From Mytilisepta virgata (lineage: Eukaryota; Mollusca; Bivalvia; Mytilida; Mytilidae): a stretch of DNA of 64,000 bases. The position numbers and the translations under genes were made by a program. This document shows, piece after piece, positions 1 through 12,800 of the stretch. The stretch covers positions 868,001-932,000 of the forward strand of contig JAPWFG010000021.1 in assembly GCA_028015205.1 (NCBI GenBank). The letters run 5' to 3'. The notes below the pieces were generated by a model that was not told the origin of the DNA, did no database searches, and saw nothing but the letters and a program-made list of their open reading frames with translations. The first letter of the stretch is position 1; every line of letters begins with the position of its first letter.

Positions 1-820
1 AACGATATCAAATTGGAAGAACACAGAAAAAAGGTTTAAAAAATCTATTGGTAGATGTTTTTTTTTTGTATCGGAGAAATTTCTTAAATTCGAACGAAGT
101 TGTGAGATATATTTGTCACTATTTAATTGTGATGAGGTTTAAAAACAAACATTTATTTGTATCAGGATTAATGATTCGTAAACAAGTTATGTTTTAAAAT
201 GTGTTTTTTTATTACACAGAAGAATCAATGAAATATATGTATCCCTTAGGAGTCGCATGTAAACAGCAGATGTTATAAAATTTATACTTTTTATAGGTAT
301 TTGGCATTTTGTTTTAATGGGCTTTCGTAATACAATGAAAAAATCCTCAAAGCACTTACCTACACTAAGATAAACCTAGTTATACGTTTGGTCAAAGCTG
401 TAGACCTATATACAATTGAAAAAACATGTAAAACGTAAATTCCAATCATCTATATGTGAATGGCCGGACAACCAGCGCTACGTGACAATACTTATCCTTG
501 TGAATACGCTCAGTCCTCATCTTGCCCACTCACATAATACCGGCAGACACTTTTGGGTTCCCATAAAACAAACCGATTTAACCCCGCCCTGTACTGCTCA
601 ATGTTTGTGTACTAAGTCGCACTATCCTGTGTTAAGATGTTGGTGTTTGATGCTCCTATAAGTTACTTTTGTCTGTATGTCTGTCGATTGGATGGCGTTA
701 CCTAATTAGTATGCCATTGTTGCTCTTTACTGTTATCGGTTTTGTTGTTTACGTAAGTTTATACAAGTAGCGGCGAACTGGTGAACTGTTTCCTAATACC
801 TTTTTTTTTATATCTGGACC
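1..820. other. intergenic, nothing recognised
   Basis: AT-rich sequence without recognisable coding potential, RNA gene or repeat structure that I can support. The small open frame at 416-661 has no recognisable domain and lies among stops. Confidence 0.5.
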
Positions 821-827
821 TAACGAA

Positions 828-1565
828 AATAAAAGAAGAATGTGTCCATGATGCCCCCGTTTATAAATATGCAATAGTCAATATACTAATTCAAACCTAC
901 TCACATTTTGTTTTCTTTGAAACTTGAACTTGAACTTGACCAGTGTTTGGTGGTAATAAGTCAGTGTGCAAAACAGCAAATTTGGCAATTCTCAATTTAT
1001 AAAAGGGACATAACTTGAGAAGGGTAAAAGTGACGCCACCTAATTCGAACTTAATCTGTGTTTTGTGGTAATAAGCATTGTGTATAAGTTTCATAACATT
1101 TGGTTAAGACAAAGTAAAGTTAGTTTGGAAACGGCAAATTTGGCAATTTTTCAATTTATAAAGGGACATAACTCAAGAATGGTAAAAGATACCCAGATTC
1201 GAAGTTGATCGGTATTTGGTGGTAATAAGCATTGTGTTTAAGTTTCATAAAATTTGGTAGAGGCAAAGTAAAGTTAGTGCGGAAATGGCAAATTTTGAAA
1301 TTTTACCATTTATAAAGGAGCATAACTCGAGAAGGGTAAAGGTGACCTCACCCAAATTCAATCTCGAAATAAGTATTTTGTATAAGTTTCATAACATTTG
1401 GTTGAGGCAAAGTAAAGTTAGAGTGCGGAAACGGAAAATTAAGCAATTTTTCAATTTCTAAAGGGGCATAACTCCAGAACGGTGAACGTGACCCCACCCA
1501 AACCAATTTCGGGACGTACGTACGTACAGACGGACAAGGTTAAACGTAATGCCCCCTAAAAAGTA
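828..1565 (+). repeat. family B tandem-core element
   Basis: Non-autonomous repeat. It opens with a GTGTCC...ATGCCCCCG head, carries about four degenerate ~160-180 bp monomers (recurrent phrases AATTTATAAAGGGACATAAC and GGTGGTAATAAGCATTGTGT), and ends with GTACAGACGGACAAGG followed by TAATGCCCCC. A second copy is at about 9552-10095 and a reverse fragment at about 51412-51625. The layout resembles bivalve pearl/HINE elements; class assignment is inference. Confidence 0.7.
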
Positions 1566-1844
1566 ATAAAGTTCACATAAGCATGAAATTTAGGCCAAGT
1601 TCAGTTAGTTAATCTGAAATGTCGATGCGCCGCAAAAAATAACCTTCCTGGACCAACCTGCAGTTACTTGAAAATGAATCTTACGTCAGATCAAAACCAG
1701 ACTCATTAATGCGTTAAAATAAGGTCGAAATGACTATATATTTTTTTATATTTCCCTATCTTGCTATCCAAGATGTGTGCAGTGATAAAAATACCAGAAA
1801 CGATTTTTTTGTCACTGCACGCATATTGGATAGAATGGAAGCAA

Positions 1845-2512
1845 CAACTTCTCTGTTGTGTCCCCCGCCGCTGCAGAATCAGATTGCATAGGGAATGAAA
1901 TTGAATAAGGAATATGAGGAAAATTCTAATAAATCATGAGGTTGTAAGTTATTCATATTGAGAAAGGAGTTTATTCCTGGTGTCTTATGATAACTTGGAT
2001 TATGGAAAATCTAAATAAATTGAAGGAAAACCACAAAAAAAAACAGCTAAATATCAATTGCAAGCAAAAGGAATTCTTGCAGTTATGGTATGACTTTTAC
2101 AAACATGACTTGAAGTTTGTATATGGCTCCAACCTGGCAGTTATTGGTACAAGTCCAATAACTCCTACAAATTTACTGAATCAAAATGGCGGTAAAGTAA
2201 GCACATCTACACTCCATAACAATAAATCCTACCAAATATGGAAGCAATCCGCCTAGCGGTTTCAGAGGATATGCGTCCACAAGGTATTCTATTGTTGAAA
2301 ATAGTCTAAGTCCCATAACTCCTACAAAATTTATTGAATCAAAATAGTGGTATAGTATGCACATCTACACTTCGTAACAATAAATCCTACCAAATATGGA
2401 AGCTATCCGAAAAGCGGTTCAGAAGAGATGCGTCAACAAGGTGCTGCGGATGGACGGTCGGATACCATTACCATGTTCTTCCGTCGCTTCGCGGCGGGAG
2501 ACAACAAACGAA
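1845..2512 (+). repeat. family E tandem-core element with 3' hairpin
   Basis: The 5' part contains GTTGTGTCCCCCGCCGC (about 1855-1871). Two ~170 bp monomers follow (about 2140-2310 and 2310-2450, sharing CAATAAATCCTACCAAATATGG). The 3' end has the hairpin CCGTCGCTTCGCGGCGGG (2481-2498) then AGACAACAAA. The 5' motif is an approximate reverse complement of the 3' end, the same arrangement as the other families here. Confidence 0.6.
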
Positions 2513-2529
2513 CAAAGCCCTTTAACATA

Positions 2530-4830
2530 ACACAAAGAAGATATGACAAACACCCACGGTCATTGCCATCACAGAACTATCACAACATCTCAGGGACATT
2601 AACAGAAGGTTATTGCCTTGACAAAACTACCAAAGCCATCAACACCATAAAATATCACAAATCAATGACAAAAATGGCCCTGACTAGACTACCACAATAT
2701 CACAAACAACCCTATCAGTATTAGCCATCAACCCATAGATATCGCCTTGACCAAAGTGACACTACATATCATGAACATCAGCTCACGGTTATTGCCTTGC
2801 CTTAAATACCAAAACACATATAGTTATCGCCATGACAAATATTACACAGACATCAACCCAGGGTTACAGCCTGGATCAAACTACCACAAAATATCAGATA
2901 CAACATGGTTCATACTATTACAAAAACAACAGCGGCAGATATTACAGATATCAACTGGACTAAACTATTTCACAATATAACAGACACAGAACCCATAGTT
3001 ATTGAAACGGCCAAGCTGCAGCAAAAGCGCAACAGACACCATACAATAGTTATTGCCTTGATCAAACTACCGCATAATTGCATGTCTAAAGCCTTGGCAA
3101 AAATACCAAAGGGATCAGCCAACGATTATCTCCGACAAGTTTACCACAAAATATCCTTTGCAACAATACACGGCTATTGTTTACCTACCGCAATAGTATC
3201 ACACATATCAACCGATTTTCATTTATTTAACAAAGACGAACTACCACAACAGACGGCATTGGCGTATAATCATCTCTTGGACCAACCACATGGTTATTTT
3301 GATTAAAAAAATAAACTAACAAAAAGATACTGCAATTAACTTTTAAATATTTGTGCAACAGCACAACACACATTAACCCATTGCCAATTCTATGACCACA
3401 ACAGTACATCAGATGTTACCCTATGGCTATTTCAACGACCAAAACAACCAAAACAGTACAATTGACATTAACCAATGGCTTTTCCTTTGGCAAAACCGCT
3501 ACAACATTACAACAAATTAACCATTGGCTATAACCTTGACCAAACAACCGCAAAAGTATTAAAAACATAAAACATGGATATTTCCCTGACCAAACCACCG
3601 CATCAGTACAACAGACATAAACCTATGGTTATTTCTATAAACAAACCACCGCAACAGTGCATCAAACATTAGCCCATGACTATTTCATTGACCAATCCAG
3701 CACAATACTATAACAGACATTAACTCATGGTAATTTCCTTGCCAAACCATTGCAACAGTACAACAGATGTTACACCATGGCTATTCCCACGACCAAAACA
3801 ACCAAAACAGTACAATTGACATTAACCAATGGCTTTTCCTTTGGCAAAACCACTGCAACATTACAACACATTAACCATTGGCTATAACCTTGACCAAACA
3901 ACCGCAAAAATATTAAAAACATAAAACACGGATATTTCCCTGACCAAACCACTGCATGAGCACAACAGACATAAACCTATGGTTATTTCTATAAACAAAC
4001 CACCGCAACAGTGCATCAGATGTTACCCCATGGCTATTTCAACGACCAAAACAACCTAAACAGTACAATTGACATTAACCAATGGCTTTTCCTTTGGCAA
4101 AACCGCTGCAACATTACAACAAATTAACCATTGGCTATAACCTTGACCAAACAACCGCAAAAGTATTAAAAACATAAAACATGGATATTTCCCTGACCAA
4201 ACCACCGCATCAGTACAACAGACATAAACCTATGGTTATTTCTATAAACAAACCACCGCAACAGTGCATCAAACATTAGCCCATGACTATTTCATTGACC
4301 AATCCAGCACAATACTATAACAGACATTAACTCATGGTAATTTCCTTGCCAAACCATTGCAACACACAACAGATGTTACACCATGGCTATTCCCACGACC
4401 AAAACAACCAAAACAGTACAATTGACATTAACCAATGGCTTTTCCTTTGGCAAAACCACTGCAACATTACAACACATTAACCATTGGCTATAACCTTGAC
4501 CAAACAACCGCAAAAATATTAAAAACATAAAACATGGATATTTCCCTGACCAAACCACTGCATGAGCACAACAGACATAAACCTATGGTTATTTCTATAA
4601 ACAAACCACCGCAACAGTGCATCAGACATTAGCCCATGACTATTTCATTGACCAATCCAGCACAATACTATAACAGACATTAACTCATGGTAATTTCCTT
4701 GCCAAACCATTGCAACAGTACAACAGATGTAACACCATGGCTATTTCCATGACCAAAACAACCAACAGTACAACAGAAATTAACCCATAGTTTCTTTTAC
4801 CAAACCATTGAAAAAGTACTCCAATTAACA
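2530..4830. repeat. minisatellite array, ~50-60 bp monomers
   Basis: Long array built from variants of a ~50-60 bp unit (ACATTAACCCATGGCTATT..., CTTGACCAAACCACCGCAACAGTACAACAG). The left part (2530-3400) is strongly diverged. The right part (3410-4740) is nearly homogeneous and arranged in a higher-order repeat. Open frames over it, including three near-identical 60-residue minus-strand frames, follow from the repeat and are not genes. Confidence 0.85.
3411..4740. repeat. ~606 bp higher-order repeat inside the minisatellite
   Basis: AGATGTTAC-starting blocks recur at 3411, 3765, 4018 and 4371, i.e. offsets of about 354, 253 and 353 bp. Corresponding blocks two apart (3411/4018 and 3765/4371) are 606-607 bp apart and almost identical by eye. 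The array therefore grew recently by duplicating a multi-monomer block. Confidence 0.85.
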
Positions 4831-6490
4831 AATTCATCCCTTTATTTGTTCATAAATGACAATAAAGGGTGAATTGATAGAGTCTTGTTTAAAGGATATT
4901 TTCTTAAACATGTAAACTTGTTAAAAATTGGAATAAATGAATTTAAAATGTTACTTTCATCACAACAATAATGCCCCAGGTATATCACATATCATTAACT
5001 ATGCATGGATAGAGAATTTCAGTTATAGCAGAGGCATCAAGCCTGAAACAATCATAAAAATATAAAAGTGCCCATTTTGCATTTGTTCACTCTGACCATC
5101 ATTTTATACTTCACTTGTTACATTTTCCAAATAATTGATATAAAATTTAAGCATCAAAGAATATTTTCAAGATATTTGCAGTAAATCTTGGATATAACTC
5201 AAACTTGATGTTGATTTTGCAAAATGGCTTTTCATTTCTTGTTTAGGCTGTTCATTTTTCATGATTATATTACATGAAATAACAATTGATGATGATTTAA
5301 GAGAATTGTCACTAATTACCATTTACTGTATATTTTGTAGGACATACAGAAGAAATAAGCATCAGGAAACTTACAGCATATATAAACACTTGCATATTGT
5401 TTTTGTGGTGGCAGAGATTGGCATAATAAAAATATTTAAGATATACTTAGTACTAAATAAAGGAAAATTGCATATATACGATACTGAAAGAAAACTGTCA
5501 GCTGTTTTTTCTACCATGATGATATCGATATCATCACCCCTTAAAATGAATTTGTCACGTGACTATACTCTCCTGTTCAAACATATGATAAAGCGTATAA
5601 AACATTACAAAATCCGTATCACATGCTGTATCACCCTCGACTTGTATCACCCCTCAGGTCGATGTTGGTTTCTCGGGATGATATGGCGTGTGATACGGAT
5701 TTTGCCATGTATTATTCTCTATATATTATGGATTCATTATCAGCCTTGTTTTTTGTATTAGAGGGCAAACCAGTGTTTTCTAGTAATCTAAATCATAGAA
5801 TGAAATGATCATAAAAGAAATATAGATATTTGCTTCAATAAAATTTTACATAACAGTTTATGATATCCATTTTGATGTGCTCATTATGTAATATGTTGTC
5901 AAGTTATGACTCATCAGTAATGATAGGCTGGAAATTTTAAAGCAATACTCCATACTGTTCAGAGCCATTTCAATTTTAATGCACTATGCATATCAAGTAC
6001 ATCAAATATATCAAAGTTTGGTGATAAACATAAAATATCAGACAGAATGGATATGGAGTAAACGTCAAAAAGACAACGTACAATCTCCCAGTTAAACAGA
6101 TCAAAAATAGACATCTGGTAATCCCCACACCATGTGGCAAGCTCTAAATGGCTCCAATAAATTAACTAAGTGTATAAATCAATGGAAACCAACACTACAT
6201 CCTATCATCAGATAGGGTTGAGAAACAAATGACTTTAAATGGACGATCAAAGGTAGTTTTTGGTGATTTTGATGAAGAATGGAGGAATGAATATCTTTAA
6301 GGTACTCTGTTGAAATGTAAATCAAATCAGATCACAGACTGAGATAAGGGGAAATGGTAACTTATTTACATGTATACAATTTTTCCAGCAGTCTTAAGTT
6401 GATTTTTCTATTTGTACCTCGGAGGCAACTATGATGCTCTGTAGGGTCAGATTAATAAGTAAACGGTACTGAAAATATAACAAAAGCGTT
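4831..6490. other. intergenic, mostly unassigned
   Basis: AT-rich sequence downstream of SIL1 on its strand. Apart from the foldback at 5608-5704 and a short perfect palindrome near 5518-5537 (TGATGATATCGATATCATCA) I see no gene or known repeat. The 166-codon open frame at 5261-5761 runs through the foldback and has no recognisable domain. Confidence 0.5.
5608..5704. repeat. short foldback (MITE-like) element
   Basis: Arms of about 29 bp: the left arm begins CAAAATCCGTATCACA (5608) and the right arm ends TGTGATACGGATTTTG (5704). Between them lies a further short stem (TCGAC...GTCGA). A ~97 bp hairpin of this kind suggests a miniature inverted-repeat element; no target duplication was identified. 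Confidence 0.6.
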
Positions 6491-6497
6491 CAATATA

Positions 6498-6503
6498 TTT
6501 ATT
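6498..6503 (-). terminator. SIL1: poly(A) signal AATAAA of SIL1
   Basis: Reverse-strand AATAAA about 90 nt past the SIL1 stop codon, the first canonical signal downstream, so a likely 3' end for the short 3' UTR. Confidence 0.55.
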
Positions 6504-6591
6504 AAATTAAATTCAGTTTGACTGAAATTCTATTGCTCTTCTTCACCTTAAAGTCAAATTGGAAAGGATCAGAGTTCTTTTAATAATATTT

Positions 6592-6880
6592 TTACAATTC
6601 ATCTTTTCTGGATATTAACTTTTGTATTAATGAATCGATATTTTTATGAATTTGTCGAAAGTAATTGTCATCCTCTTTCTCTGTTATGGCTAGTGTAATA
6701 TATTCATCTTCTAACTTTGATAAATATGAAAGAGTTCCCTGTAATGTTGATTCACAACAGTCATACAGTGATGTCATTGCAAATACTACTTTTTCTCTGC
6801 TATCATGGTCTGGTAGTTTTAACAAGGGTATCAATACATCACAAAATCCATGATCAGAAAGGCTTCTCTTTAAAGAAACT
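6592..6880 (-). CDS. SIL1: SIL1 exon 9: C-terminus with KDEL
   Basis: 289 nt including the stop. It begins [20 protein letters not shown] (human counterpart ends LALPEHDAREKVL; here [13 protein letters not shown]) and ends [13 protein letters not shown]. The KDEL tail is a classic ER-retrieval signal. A rearranged inverted copy of its end lies at 8141-8348. Confidence 0.93.
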
Positions 6881-9800
6881 CTGAAATAAATAAAATTACA
6901 GCAATATAGAATATATGTTGTAGTTTTAGTCAATCAGAATTTAAAACAATGCATGCCTTCAATGTTTTTCAACTAGCCAAAAAGGGGAGAAAATTAGTAA
7001 ATCAAATAATGAAGGGTACATATTGGTCATTGGTAAAATCCGAGTTTTATTGATTAATCAACATACGCTTAATAAAGAAATTTGAATGAAAGTCACTCAA
7101 CCATGAAATTGAAGTCAAGGTCCTAAACCAGGTGTCAGACTGACATGTACCCACCAAGAATTCGACCAAATATGGTGGATCTAGGTATTCTAGTTGCTGA
7201 GAAATTGACTTAACCACGAAAATGTGATGCAGGTCGCTCAAGCATGAAATTGAGGTCAAGGTCCCAAGCCAGGTGTCAGACTGACATGTACCCACCAAGA
7301 ACTATCTATTGACCAAATATGGTGGGTCTAGATATTCTAGTTTCTGGGTAATGGACTTAACCACGAAAATGTGACGCAGGTCGCTCAAGCATGAAATTGA
7401 GGTCAAGGTCAAAAGGCAGGTGTCAGACTGACATGTTCCCACCAAGAACCATCTTTTGACCAAATACGGTGGGTCTACGTATTACAGTTTCTGAGAAATG
7501 GACTTAACCACGAAATGTGACAAAGTCACTCAAGCATGAAATTGAGGCCAAGGTCCCAAGCCAGGTGTCAGACTGGCATGTACCCTTTAAGAACTATCTA
7601 TAGACCAAATATGGATGGCCTAGGTATTACAGTTGCTGAAAAATGGATTTAACCATGAAACTTGGATGCAGATTTTAAATTCATGTTTAAGAAGTCAGTG
7701 AACCATGAAAATGAGGTCAGGGTCATAAGACAGGTATACTGCGGCAAACCTTATACGATAGGCTACCTTGTGGACCATCAATCTTAACTGTAGGTATTAC
7801 ATGTGCATAAGTTATTTAAGTTTTAAAAAAGTTTACGCCCCCCTTTCCGGAAAGTAATACCTATATCTAGCCTTCCCAACTTTTAGTCGCATACGAGACA
7901 AAAATTAAATAGTACTTACTGCTGATATTGTTTGTATTTTTCCTCTGTGGGATCTAAATGTCCTAACCAATGAACCTAAAAACATTAATATCTTATATGA
8001 ATATTACAAATAAGACATGATGGAATCTAAATGACAATGATTTAACTTTTAAAATAAAAGTAGATACATACATGGAGTATTAATCATTCAATGATAACAT
8101 TTTCAGTCATTTTTTTTTCTTTCTTAATATTTTTCAATATTGGGAAATCTTTCATATTTATCAAAGTTGATGAATATATTACACTAGCCATAACAGAGAA
8201 AGAGGATGACAATTACTTTCGACAAATTCATAAAAATATCGATTCATTTGTACAAAAGTTAGTATCCAAGAAAGATGAATTGTAAAAATATTATAAAATC
8301 AACTGTACTTATTCCTTTCCAATTTTACTAAAAGATGAAGAAAATATTGGGCGACAGGCAGTCTCATCGGATACAAGTCTGAAAGAGTACCACCCAAGGA
8401 CCATTGCTATAATGTTTCCTTCTACGTTGTAATTGGCCATGTGGTTTTGGACAAGAATTTTTCTAAGTAAATTTCACATAGGGTCCTATGTTAAATTATG
8501 TTTGGCTCTGATGGTCATCTTGGATGGCTGGCGGGGTCATTGGATACTTTTCTGAAAGAGAAGCACCTATGGACCATTGCTGCCATGTTTTATTCTAATT
8601 GGCCATTTGGTTTCAGACAAGAAGATCTTTAAGTAAATTTCCCAAAGGGGCTTATGTTAAACTATGTTTGGCTGTGGTGGTCATCTTGGAGGGCTTGCGG
8701 GGTCATTTGATTAATTCTGAAAGAGGACTACCTAAGGACCATTACTGCCATGTTTTGTTCTAATTGGCCCAAAGATTTCAGACAAGAAGATCTTTAAGAA
8801 AATTTCCCATAGGGTCCTATGTTAAACTAATTTCGGCTTTGGTGGCCATCTTGCATGGCGGGCGAATACAACTGTGAAAGAGGACCACATGGCCAGGTGA
8901 GCTAATTAAAAGTAAAGTTTTAATTATTGTGATTCTCATCCTGGTCATTTTTTGCATTGATAAAACACTGTATTATTTTCTGAATGAACAGCAGAATTTC
9001 AATTTGTGACATAATTTCTAGTGTCCAATAAGCTTATCCATTGAAATTTATTGTTCCAATAAAAACTTAAAAAGCGCTAAGTAAAGCAAGCATTTAAATC
9101 TCCAATACTAACCCTTTCATCATATAGATCACTCATTAATGTAACCACTTTAATTTGTAATCCATGGAGTTTTGGATCTTCAAATAACTTCATCATAGAC
9201 TGAAGTCCTCCAAGTTCAAAAAACTTCCTCTGAGCATAAGGGAAATCCCTCAAAATGTTAGAGACAGCATATATCACTTTCTTTTTGACTGCAATATTTG
9301 ACTCTATCGCCAAGGACCTAATTAACTGATGTAAAGCTCCTGATTCTATAGCATTTATTTGTGCTTTTGGATTACTGAAATAAATCAAACATATCTCTTA
9401 TAATGCTGTAGAAGTCCTTACTATGACTTTAAGATGAAAAACAGCCTTTGTTTAATCATTTTTGATGTATATCTGTATGGATCCACCCTATCCCTTCTTT
9501 CCAAAAAAGACATTCCATTTTTTTTTATTTCTCAGTTTTGCTGCTTTTAATAAGAGAAGAATGTGTCCACGGGACACGGATGCCCCCGCTTATAAATATG
9601 CAAGAGCCAATGTACTAATTCAAACCTACTGATGTTTTGTTTTCTTTGAAACTTAATGAGCAAAAGTCAGTGTGCAAAACAGCAAATTTGGCAATTCTCA
9701 ATTTATAAAAGGGACATAACTTGAGAAGGGTAAAAGTGATGCCACCCAATTCGAATTTAATCTGTGTTTTGTGGTAATAAGCATTGTGTATAAGTTTCAT

Positions 9801-12800
9801 CAATTTGGTTGAGGCAAAGTAAAGTTACTGTGGAAACTACAAATTTGGCAAAGTGTGGAAACGGCATATTCAGCAATTTTTCCATTTATAAAGGGCCATT
9901 ACTCTAGAATGTGAATGTGACCCCGCCCAAATTTAAACTCGATTTGTGTTTGGTGGTAATAAGCATTGTGTATTAGTTTTATAACATTTGATTGAGGCGA
10001 ATTAAAAATAGATAACATAAACCAATTTCAGGACGTACATATGTATCACCTACAGACAAACGTACAAGAGTAAACCTTAATGCACCCGTTGCCTAACGGC
10101 ATAGGCATAACAAAAGTAAAACTGAGGACAATCAGATCTCTAGAAAAGTTAAACAAAGGGCTTGTTTACATCTATTTGAAAATAAGACATTTCCTCAGAC
10201 ATCTTCATGGATGTTTGAAAAACATGACTGTCACGTCAATTAAATATCTGAGGATCCTAATGAAAAGTGATTCTTGGAGATCCAACTGCACCATGTTAAA
10301 ATCAGTTTTCAATTAAAAATCTGAAATCATGCCCCTTTTCTGGTATTACTGGTTATGTATGGTGTTGGATCCTCAACAGATTATTTTTAACAACGATGAG
10401 TGTTTTTATGTTGTTAAGGGAAACTGAGAGGTACAAAAAGTTCTTCATATATACTAATATGAGTAAAAACTAGAAGTTCTGTGAACAGAGTTCACAAAAT
10501 TTATATCCCCCACTATGACTATAACAATACCAAGAAATGTTATACCATGTTTGTCTATGTGAACTCAAAAATCATTCTAATAAAAAAACAAAATAGAAGA
10601 TGCACAATGGCAATGTACACTGAAGATCTCATAAAAATTGCAAGAAATTCAAATCATTGGATTAGTAGAAGTTGCGGACGGGGCATGCCTACCCCTCTAA
10701 CATTACATGAAGAAATGGCAAACTCCCTATTTATCTGTGGAAAACTCCAAAACTCATTCTGATCAAAAATATTAATATAGCTAGTGCACAATGGCAATGT
10801 ATACTTAAGATTCCCTGAAAGTTTCACAGAAATTCATTCACTGGTTTAGGAGGAGTTGCAGACAGCGCAAGCGTACCCTCCTTACATCACATGAACAAAT
10901 GGCAAAGTCTGTGTTTGACTGATGAAAACCCGAAAAATCATTCTGATTAGAAATAATATAAGAAGTGCACAATGGCAATGTATACTGAAGATTCCCTGAA
11001 AGTTTCACAGAAATCTATTCACTGGTTTAGGAGGAGTTGTGGAAGAAGCATGCCTACCCACCTCACATTACCATATTATGAAGAAACGGCACAATCCATG
11101 TTTGTCTGTGGGAAACCCCAAAAATCATTCTGATCAAAAATTAAATAGGTAGGTGATGCAGGATGCCAGTTTGTTCTGAAGATCATGTGAAAGTTTCAAT
11201 GAAATCTATTCACTGGTGTACTTTCAATAAATAGATGAGGACAGGCGGAAACACCCCATCACTATATATCCCCCACTTCGCTAGTGGGGATATGATAAAT
11301 AAAACATCTGTCATGGAACATAATCTAAACAAATTTTACCAAATTCTCTTGTTTGAATTAAACAAACAATGTTACACTACTCATGCATGCACAGGCATAT
11401 ACCAAGGATTGCTACAGATGCATAAGCTTTGCTTATTTGGCTGCTGCAGAATTGTAGAAAAATTAAATACATAAAGTATATCACATGACAATTATGTGTA
11501 GCATGTGAACTTACTTCTGAACAGCAGAACCTAAAACATAAGCTGACTGAGATCGTACTGTAGAATCTGAAGAATTCAATCCTTTTAACAGCAATGGTAT
11601 CCCTCCTAAATCACCAAATAATACTGCATTGTCATACTGCAAATAAAATTAAGCCGTTTAACAATTTACAGAAATGTTGACCTTTGAACTTACTATTAAA
11701 GAATCATCTAAAGTGATTTTGTTCAAACTAAACTGCTTTGAAAAAGTACTATTTTTATATTCTGGGAATTACCATCTACATGTAACTTCAATTAAACTAT
11801 AAAATTACGAAAATGTGAGTATGTTTTTAGTGAGGTAAACATTTCAGGGAAATAAACAGCTGAAACAAATAACTTGGATTATTTTCCAACAGCAAAAAAA
11901 AAAGTGAAAATGCTATATGGGAAGCACAATTACTGTGTATATCTGTAATGTAATAAAACGTATGTACAAATTCGATTTTCAAACAGAGAATTCCACTAAA
12001 AAATTGTTATAAAATCATCTCGGATAATTGCTCATTTCCATATAACTATATATAATGTTCTGTTTACATTAAAGTAAAAATGTATGAGTGATGGGACTTT
12101 TCAATGATTTTTCAGAAAGCAAATATATACTTGGTATATTTGCATGAAAGTAAATAGTGCCTTAAACAAGCCCCCATACATAATTTCCTGTACAACCATT
12201 GTTTTCTTTCTACTGTTACAAACCTGATGTAGATGATACTCTAATTCCTCTAGCACTATGGACTGGTATTCTGTTGTAATATTGGTAGAATTCAGCTTCT
12301 CATACAGTTCTGTAACTATTTCTTGTCCAGTTTTTATCCCCATGTTAATTTTTTCAAAATCCATTTTTAATTCATCGTAACTTCTATATTTCTGTTTAAT
12401 TTCTTCTGCTCTCTGAAATAGTAAAAAGTGCGGGCTCATTGATTAGTTTTTTGCAATCAATTCTCAGAATAACTTTATTTCTGAACAAGAGAATGTTTCT
12501 GTAAGACATGGTATGCCCCATCCTCCTGAACATTAATCTGCCATCTGCTATTTATGAGGTGATATATAGGTGATATCATTTTGACAATAATTCTAAACAA
12601 ACTAGAACTGTCCTGAAAGGGACTACAAGTTGTCAAAATTCAGTATGGACAAAGATCTGAAACTCATCAAAATAGACATAAATATTGTACGTCACATTTT
12701 AAAAACCAATCACTGACCTTTGCAAACACTCTCTCCACAAGTCAAATACGACGAACCAATCGCTTAGGAAGAGTAATGCCCCAACTGATGTACGAAAATG

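Noticed and set aside
3416..4558. Three near-identical 60-residue minus-strand frames (starting MVWSGKYPCFMFLI)
   Set aside because: They are the same monomers of the minisatellite read in one frame; no start context, splice signals or known domain.
5261..5761. 166-codon plus-strand open frame
   Set aside because: Runs through a foldback element, is composed of AT-rich codons and shows no recognisable domain.
8091..8285. Plus-strand ORF with KDEL as an independent small ER protein gene
   Set aside because: The first ~25 codons are AT-rich sequence unrelated to SIL1 and there is no promoter or exon evidence; better read as an inverted exon copy.
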